A stretch of 36,034 bases of DNA, from NCBI GenBank assembly GCA_025603075.1, contig MU626455.1:1-36034 (forward strand), given 5' to 3'. Positions 30,632 to 36,034 of this stretch are shown here, piece after piece. Source of the stretch: Neoconidiobolus thromboides FSU 785. Its lineage: Eukaryota > Entomophthoromycota > Entomophthoromycetes > Entomophthorales > Neoconidiobolaceae. The position numbers and the translations under genes were made by a program. The number at the start of each line of letters is the position of its first letter. Within the stretch, counting starts at the first letter, position 1. Under the pieces are notes generated by a model. The model saw only the letters and a program-made list of their open reading frames with translations, made no database searches and was not told where the DNA came from.

Positions 30632-30800
30632 AAGCTATAAACTATATAAAATAAATAAAATAAAAAATATAGCTATATAATTTATGCAAAATATTTATAA
30701 AAAAAACTTAATAACTTTATTAAAAAATGATATCAGAGAATAATCTAAAAATAAAGCCTCTATATCTGGAATATTATATACAAAAAATATAATAATAACT
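30632..30800 (-). mobile_element. Strongly AT-decayed LTR relic
   Basis: This aligns with the middle of LTR copy 3 in the same orientation. The landmarks are AAGCTATA, CTTAATAACTTTATTAAA, GATATCAGAGAATAAT and AAAGCCTCTA, against AAGCTATA, CTTAGTAACTTTATTAAA, GATATCAGGGAATAAT and AAAGCCTCGA. Most differences turn G or C into A or T. It follows MITE copy 17 directly. Confidence 0.6.
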
Positions 30801-31177
30801 ATAACTTTTTATTATAACTATTAAATATGAAAAACTACATTTTATAGTTAAAAGGTAATTTTTTTATATTAAGTCTAAATAGACTTTAAATTATAAATGA
30901 ATTTTAAAATAGACTAAATTTTAATAGCAAGATTATTTAAAAATAACTAAATTAATTTAACTAAAAAAATATAATTACTTTTATAAGCAATTTAAATAGA
31001 CTATAGTTTAATTTAATTTATTATAAAGCCTATAATTTTACTTTATAATTCATACTATAAAATATATATATTTTATATTAATATTTTTAAAATAATATGA
31101 TTTAATAGAAGTAAAAGTAAAAATAGTTGTAAAACTCACAAAAATAATTTAAAAAAGCTATATTAATAGCATTGTAA

Positions 31178-31239
31178 AGAAGCAATATTATCAACTTTCA
31201 ATAGAAGATAGAAAAAGTGAAGTCAAAAAAACATTCTCA
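31178..31239 (+). mobile_element. MITE copy 18, right-half remnant
   Basis: Only the right part is recognisable: AGAAAAAGTGAAGTCAAAA and the end ACATTCTCA, followed by TGTA. Confidence 0.5.
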
Positions 31240-31418
31240 TGTATAATAAGTCTTAATGAATAATAATTTTAAGCTGTTACTTTTATTAATGCTTTAAAAT
31301 CAAAAATGGCTTTTAAATAACACAATAAGGCTTTTAAAATAATATCAAATATAAATATTAGTTTGGAATAATTGAATAGATAAAGGGTACTTTTGAATAT
31401 AAACGTTTGACTTCAATA

Positions 31419-31516
31419 TGGGGATGTATTTTTGTGTTTAAGAATTTTACTGACAATTTTTCCACATAAATAGCGCTTAAAAATGGAAAAATAATGAAAC
31501 TAAAAAAACAGCCCCA
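31419..31516 (+). mobile_element. MITE copy 19
   Basis: The ends are TGGGGATGTATTT and ACAGCCCCA, flanked by TA at 31417-31418 and TA at 31517-31518. Confidence 0.85.
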
Positions 31517-31935
31517 TATATTACTTTTAATGGCAATATGGTTTCATAAAAATAGCAAAAAAATTAGGATGTTATTGTAAATATATAACTAATATATATT
31601 ACAAGATAATCATATATATAATTGCAGTTATATCGGATAAAAACATAAAATTTTAATTACACCATCATAATAAATTACAAAGATGGGTTTCAAAAATGAA
31701 TTTTTAAATAAGTTTATGTAATTTGTATAAATTTATATAAATTTGAATAAACATTTTCTAATATAGTTAAAATGGAGTGATATATTATTTTATATTACTC
31801 TTCTGATTTAATCAAAACCTATAGTTTTTAAATTTGTAACCCTACAGTGTAAACATAGTTATGTATATTTATTTTTACGAAATCACAAATGTATAAATGC
31901 AGTTTTCATATAAATCAGAAAGGTAATTATATAAA

Positions 31936-31998
31936 ATATTTTTTTAAGACTTCTAACAATTTTTTTACTTAATGGCACTTAAAAATAATAAAACCAGG
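31936..31998 (+). mobile_element. MITE copy 20, badly decayed
   Basis: The run TTTTTTTAAGACTTCTAACA, then TTTACTTAATGGCACTTAAA, then ATAATAAAACCA follows the interior of the family. The termini are lost. Confidence 0.45.
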
Positions 31999-33407
31999 AA
32001 ATTACTGTCATGTTTTATAAAACTTGCTTTTGTTAGAAAATCTTAGCAATAAAACCAGATTAAAGTATAAAAAAATTATTTATTTTATTTAAATGTATCT
32101 GCTAATATAAATTAATTCATTTTGTATGGGAAATTCTAAAGCTCAACATAACTAAATTTAATAGGATTCAGATTTATTAATAGACGATGAGAGTGACTTC
32201 ATATTAATTAAATGTATTATTTAGAGTTTTTCTAATGGCAATGTGATTTAATAAACATGTTGAGCCAAACTTAATTCGCAGTTTTATACATTCACTCCTT
32301 TAATATAGGTTATTTTTTATTATTTTATTATACTGAGCGGTTAAATGAATGTTAACTTATGCTCATAGTAATAAAGAATTTTCTTTATTATTGTATATAA
32401 ATTAATTTTTGTGTGATGATTAAACAGGTCCATTTAGATAAGCTGTCATTTTCATTAGTAAATTTACCGCACTATCTCATTGTAGTATATTACTTCTAAT
32501 TATATCTGTTTCATTATAGAAGTAAAAAGGAGTTGAGTAACGCTAATCCAACATTCAATAGAATTAATAAATTACATAAGAATCATACTGTCAAAAACTT
32601 GAATGAGTTGTTTGTTCCCTAGTTTAGGCCTCAAAGTTGATATTAATAAATTATCTTATTTAAATCTCCTTATGATTTCATCTTCATTCTTTACTACACT
32701 ATAGTTATTATAGCTCTATTATGACTTAGTTAACTGTTGATTCAGGAAAGGAGCTTTTGTTAAAAGTTGGCTAAAATACAGGGATTGGATTTGAAAAAAT
32801 AGAATACATAAATAATTTAATTATAAAAACCTCCAATAAAAAAGTCGCAAAAGAGCTGCAACAGCCGTAAATAAAAAAATGTTATATCATGCTTATTTTC
32901 TTATCTTAATGAAATCTGGTTGCATAGTTTGGAAGCACCAATCCCAATAAATTGATGGTTAATCAAGGCATTACTGACTGAGAAAAGGAAATCTTGGACT
33001 AAAAAAACTTGGGAGTGACGGAAAGATAGGAGCTATACATCATTAATTGTCAAATCAATTAAGAAAATCAAGAGATGTCATTTGCTTATTTGAATCTTAC
33101 TTCAGCAATCGACAAGAGTTGAGGTTTATATACAACCAATTATAGATAGGTATGCATCTATCGAGCCAATAATTTATTACTCCTTGAATGATCTAGTAAA
33201 ATCAAGATGTAATGGAATAAGGATAAATTCTTATTATAGAAACTTAACCATCAAATATAACTGCAACTATTTAATAAACATTCATCCGCTTTAAGCCCAG
33301 AATAAAAGTAATCAATTAAATGTCAATTGAAAACGTTTTCGTCCAATCAATTAAGGATTTTAAATAAAGCTTAAACTGATATCCACTTAGGAGAACTTTG
33401 GTATTTA
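31999..33407. other. Intergenic, possibly old transposon debris
   Basis: From about 32720 to 33350 the sequence is less AT-rich and has short coding-like runs separated by stops (for example KEMLYHAYFLILMKSGCI-like stretches in one frame). I could not assign it. There is no RNA gene and no member of the three repeat families described. Confidence 0.3.
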
Positions 33408-33614
33408 ATGGCCTCATTTTTACTAAAATCCCAAAAAATTTTCAAAAAATTAATATCTTTCAGAGTTAAGAATTTTCAAAAACCAACCTCTCTTTATAAG
33501 TTTGATTATAAAGTACTAGTAATATTTACTTGTGCTTGTACATTTTTTGTTTTATTAAAGTTTATATTATATTTTATATTACATTTTGATCTTTTCAAAA
33601 TGTTTTTACAATAG
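33408..33614 (+). CDS. Hypothetical 68-aa membrane-type small ORF
   Basis: This starts at an ATG. It has a basic, amphipathic N-terminus (FLLKSQKIFKKLISFRVK) and one long hydrophobic segment (about 37-62, VLVIFTCACTFFVLLKFILY). That pattern could suit a small mitochondrial membrane protein. However, AT-rich DNA gives such Phe/Leu/Ile-rich frames by chance, and no family is recognised. It lies 151 bp upstream of the kinase start on the same strand and may simply be part of the kinase promoter or leader. Confidence 0.2.
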   Translation: MASFLLKSQKIFKKLISFRVKNFQKPTSLYKFDYKVLVIFTCACTFFVLLKFILYFILHFDLFKMFLQ

Positions 33615-33765
33615 AATATAGGCGTTGTTTGTTTTGTTGAGTCCAATCTTAAATTATTTACTTTGGTCTTGATATTCCTCTCTATATAATTGTTTCAGTT
33701 TAAAGTTAATTTGAAATCTATTAACACCTTCTATCTTATATTATTATTACATATCTCTAATAAAA

Positions 33766-35100
33766 ATGGTCACTTTTTCTTCCGATTATTGGGCCCCAGG
33801 TTTGGATGTAAATGTGCGTCGTCGCCAAAGCTCTAAAAAAGTCAAAGATGTAGCTCCACTTGAAACCACAGTGGTAGATAAAGCCTTGTTAGCTCCTCCA
33901 TCTACAAGCAATGCATCCAATTCTCTCTTCTCTTCTGCTTTTCATGATGATTCTTCCTGCTCTGACCTTTCAGAAAGAGATCATTCTACTTCTCCTAATC
34001 AATCTAAAGCTCACAAAAATTTATCCCGCATTAAAGACAAGAACTTGGAGAAATTATCTCACAACAGTGATTCTGATTTCTTTGGCAGTGTTAAACACGC
34101 TTGGAGCGGAATTGTTGGTTCAAAATCCAGCAAAAAATCTCCAACAAGTAGTAAAGATGGGCAATCTAAAGATGAATGTTTATCCTTGACATTAAAATAC
34201 GGTAACTGCGAGAAGCGTTGTATTGGACGTGGAGCTACTGCGGTAGTACGTCTTGTTCATAAGACCGATGCTGATAAACGTGACAATTACTATGCCATCA
34301 AAGGTTTTCGTAAACGTAGAAAAGATGAATCTGAAAAGGAATACATCAAAAAACTCACTTCTGAATTTTGTATTAGTTCTACTCTCCACCATCCAAATGT
34401 TGTTGAAACTGTAGATTTAATTAAAGATGAAGCTGGTGACTGGTGTCAGGTAATGGAGTATTGTCCTGGTGGTGATTTATATTCAGTTATTCGTAACGGA
34501 CAAATGTCTCGTCATGAAATTGATTGTTGCTTCAAACAATTAATCCTTGGGTTACAATATATTCATAGTATGGGTGTAGCTCATCGTGACATCAAACCCG
34601 AAAATTTGTTAATTGATTATCAAGGACGTATTAAGATTACTGACTTTGGTGTTTCTGATGTATTTAGGATGGTTTGGGAAACTACATGTCATCGTTCTGC
34701 TGGGTTATGTGGTTCAGAACCATACATCCCACCTGAAGCCTTTGTCGAGAAAGATTATGATGGCAGATCAATGGATATATGGGCTACTGGTATTGTTTAC
34801 TATGCTATGTCTTACAATGGTGTGCCATTCCGTACTGCTACAAAGAATGATAGTAATTATAAAGCTTTCCTTGAAACCAGATTGAATAACAAATACGAAC
34901 CATTTAAAAGATATTCACCTGGTTGCAGAGAATTAATGAAACGCATTTTAGAGCCAGAACCAAGTAAGCGTATTACAATAGATGAGATATTAAATAATGA
35001 ATGGTTTCAATCTATTGAAGTATGTGAAAATTGCGAAACTTCTACCATGCATCATAATCATTTTTCTAGCAATTATATACCCAGGAAGGCATATAATTAA
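33766..35100 (+). CDS. Ser/Thr protein kinase, Hal4/Hal5 (NPR/Hal) type
   Basis: A single exon encodes 444 aa. Residues 1-140 form a Ser/Lys-rich, probably disordered N-terminus. The kinase domain runs from about 142 to 414: Gly-rich loop GRGATAVV (154-161), Lys179 (YYAIKGF) paired with Glu200, catalytic HRDIKPEN (273-280), DFG (293-295), Pro-Pro-Glu (322-324) in place of Ala-Pro-Glu, and the C-lobe MDIWATGIVYYAM. The activation segment CGSEPYIPPE and the Cys-rich CHRSAGLCG stretch are typical of fungal Hal4/Sat4 and Hal5. Those kinases stabilise plasma-membrane transporters such as the Trk potassium uptake system and nutrient permeases. All catalytic residues are present, so it should be active. 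Codon use is less AT-rich than in the flanks, which suggests good expression. The exact orthologue (Hal4, Hal5 or another member) cannot be settled by eye. Confidence 0.92.
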   Translation: MVTFSSDYWAPGLDVNVRRRQSSKKVKDVAPLETTVVDKALLAPPSTSNASNSLFSSAFHDDSSCSDLSERDHSTSPNQSKAHKNLSRIKDKNLEKLSHNSDSDFFGSVKHAWSGIVGSKSSKKSPTSSKDGQSKDECLSLTLKYGNCEKRCIGRGATAVVRLVHKTDADKRDNYYAIKGFRKRRKDESEKEYIKKLTSEFCISSTLHHPNVVETVDLIKDEAGDWCQVMEYCPGGDLYSVIRNGQMSRHEIDCCFKQLILGLQYIHSMGVAHRDIKPENLLIDYQGRIKITDFGVSDVFRMVWETTCHRSAGLCGSEPYIPPEAFVEKDYDGRSMDIWATGIVYYAMSYNGVPFRTATKNDSNYKAFLETRLNNKYEPFKRYSPGCRELMKRILEPEPSKRITIDEILNNEWFQSIEVCENCETSTMHHNHFSSNYIPRKAYN

Positions 35101-35336
35101 CTAGTTCTAAGTTCAAAAAATATATAATAGCTTCTCCACTTTAATTTAATGCCAATGTTAAGTTCATAATAAAATTGCATTTGAATAATAGAAATTTAAT
35201 ATTTTAAAACTATTACTAAAATTTAAAACATTAAATTTAATATAAAATTAACTAAAATTTGTTATTGAATTATTTTTATGGAACAATAAATTAATAATTA
35301 TCATAAAAAGATATTGGATTTCATAATATGATTATA

Positions 35337-35430
35337 TGGGGATGTATTTTTTAAGAATTTTCCTAACAATCTTTCCACTCAAATAGCGCTTAAAAAATGG
35401 AAAAAGTTATGAAATAAAAAAACATCCCTA
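35337..35430 (+). mobile_element. MITE copy 21
   Basis: The ends are TGGGGATGTATTT and ACATCCCTA, flanked by TA at 35335-35336 and TA at 35431-35432. It lies about 235 bp downstream of the kinase stop. Confidence 0.85.
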
Positions 35431-35432
35431 TA

Positions 35433-35892
35433 CATAAAAATATTTGTAATTAAATTTTAATAAATAGAATAAACGTTTATCCTTGGATTTGAGTTTAAAA
35501 ATAGGAAAGTCAAATGTTGACTTTATGTAGATTTCCTTCCATAGCGCAGTAGTATGTTTTAATAGTGCAACTTTCAAAATAATTTATTGGACCTTCTCAT
35601 GTTTTTGCAGTTTTTGCAGTTTTTGCAGGCTAAAAAGATAAAAGAAACCCTTGGTTGCAGCAGTTTTTTGAGTTTTTTTCAATTGAAATTTATTTAAAAA
35701 CAGAAAATAAATGAATGATTTCAATCCCTTAATTCTATACGTTTATAGTAATTTTCATTTGAAAAAAAATAGAGGGATTTATGGGAGAATCCAGCACCTT
35801 TTTGATATGAATGCTATGAAAATATACAAATCCTATACATCAGCAAGCTAAATAAGATTCATGTCTATTTTTAATTTAGCTAATACAAAATG
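35433..35892. other. Intergenic, with a 9-bp tandem repeat
   Basis: AT-rich sequence holding only the short tandem repeat at 35602-35628. Nothing else was recognised. Confidence 0.45.
35602..35628. repeat. 9-bp tandem repeat (three units)
   Basis: The unit TTTTTGCAG is repeated three times without error. Confidence 0.9.
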
Positions 35893-35894
35893 TA

Positions 35895-35943
35895 GGAGAT
35901 CTTTTTTTTGGTTTCATTACCTTTTCCATTTTTTAAGTACTAT
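35895..35943 (-). mobile_element. MITE copy 22, interrupted by LTR copy 4
   Basis: The left part GGAGATCTTTTTTTTGGTTT to ...TTTTTAAGTACTAT follows the reverse consensus and then breaks off at the LTR end. TA lies at 35893-35894. The right part would be beyond the window. Confidence 0.7.
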
Positions 35944-36034
35944 TGTGAAATCTGGTACTCAGGGTTTGGAGTCAAGAACAGCTATTGCTGGGTTGACTAC
36001 ACTATAAGTCGAAAGGTCTTAGTTTATGTGACTA
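35944..36034 (-). mobile_element. LTR copy 4, cut by the window edge
   Basis: This starts TGTGAAATCTGGTACTC and follows LTR copy 3 closely to the end of the window (91 bp). It is inserted inside MITE copy 22. Whether it is a solo LTR or one end of a full retrotransposon cannot be seen. Confidence 0.8.

Overview
The window looks like nuclear DNA from an AT-rich fungus with many repeats. The grounds are a Hal4/Hal5-type protein kinase, a microsomal P450, a TM9/EMP70 protein, ribosome-biogenesis factors (Mak21/Noc1 and Nop58), the standard genetic code, and very short GT-AG introns (42 to 52 nt in every case I could assemble). An early-diverging lineage (Mucoromycota or Zoopagomycota type) is my best guess. 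That is an inference and I would not go below kingdom level with confidence.

Genes, left to right: a truncated haemoglobin with a Ras-like basic tail and a possible CaaX box (2362-2964, -); a peroxisomal enoyl-CoA isomerase/hydratase-like enzyme in three exons (4786-5675, +); convergent with it, a five-exon gene for a 202-aa protein I do not recognise (5728-6524, -); a three-KH-domain RNA-binding protein (7419-8485, +); a TM9SF protein (8903-10709, +); a cytochrome P450 (11274-12839, -); an 838-aa low-complexity protein assembled from two exons (16694-19256, -); Mak21/Noc1 in six exons (21583-25311, +); a bHLH-Zip transcription factor (25611-26219, -); Nop58 in four exons (27526-29191, -); and the Hal-type kinase (33766-35100, +). 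Mak21 and Nop58 both act in ribosome assembly, but nothing else suggests functional clustering.

Between genes lie three interleaved repeat families. (1) A MITE-like family of about 100 bp with ends close to TGGGGATGT...ACATCCCCA, flanked by TA duplications; I count 23 copies or fragments. (2) A TG...CA element of about 464 bp with 4-bp target duplications, a TATA box and an AATAAA signal, best read as solo LTRs: four copies plus one AT-decayed relic. Three of the four copies sit inside family-1 elements, and the fourth has a family-1 element inside it. (3) The 3' end of a DNA transposon: three copies keep about 430-480 bp downstream of the coding region and a fourth is cut short, and two copies carry transposase C-terminal remnants. 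Its terminus matches the MITE terminus, which suggests that it, or a relative, mobilised the MITEs.

Repeats concentrate at 1-1940, 13.5-16 kb, 19.6-21.3 kb, 29.7-32 kb and the right edge. They are absent from the gene-dense 21.3-29.7 kb block. All coordinates, splice sites and alignments were worked out by eye.
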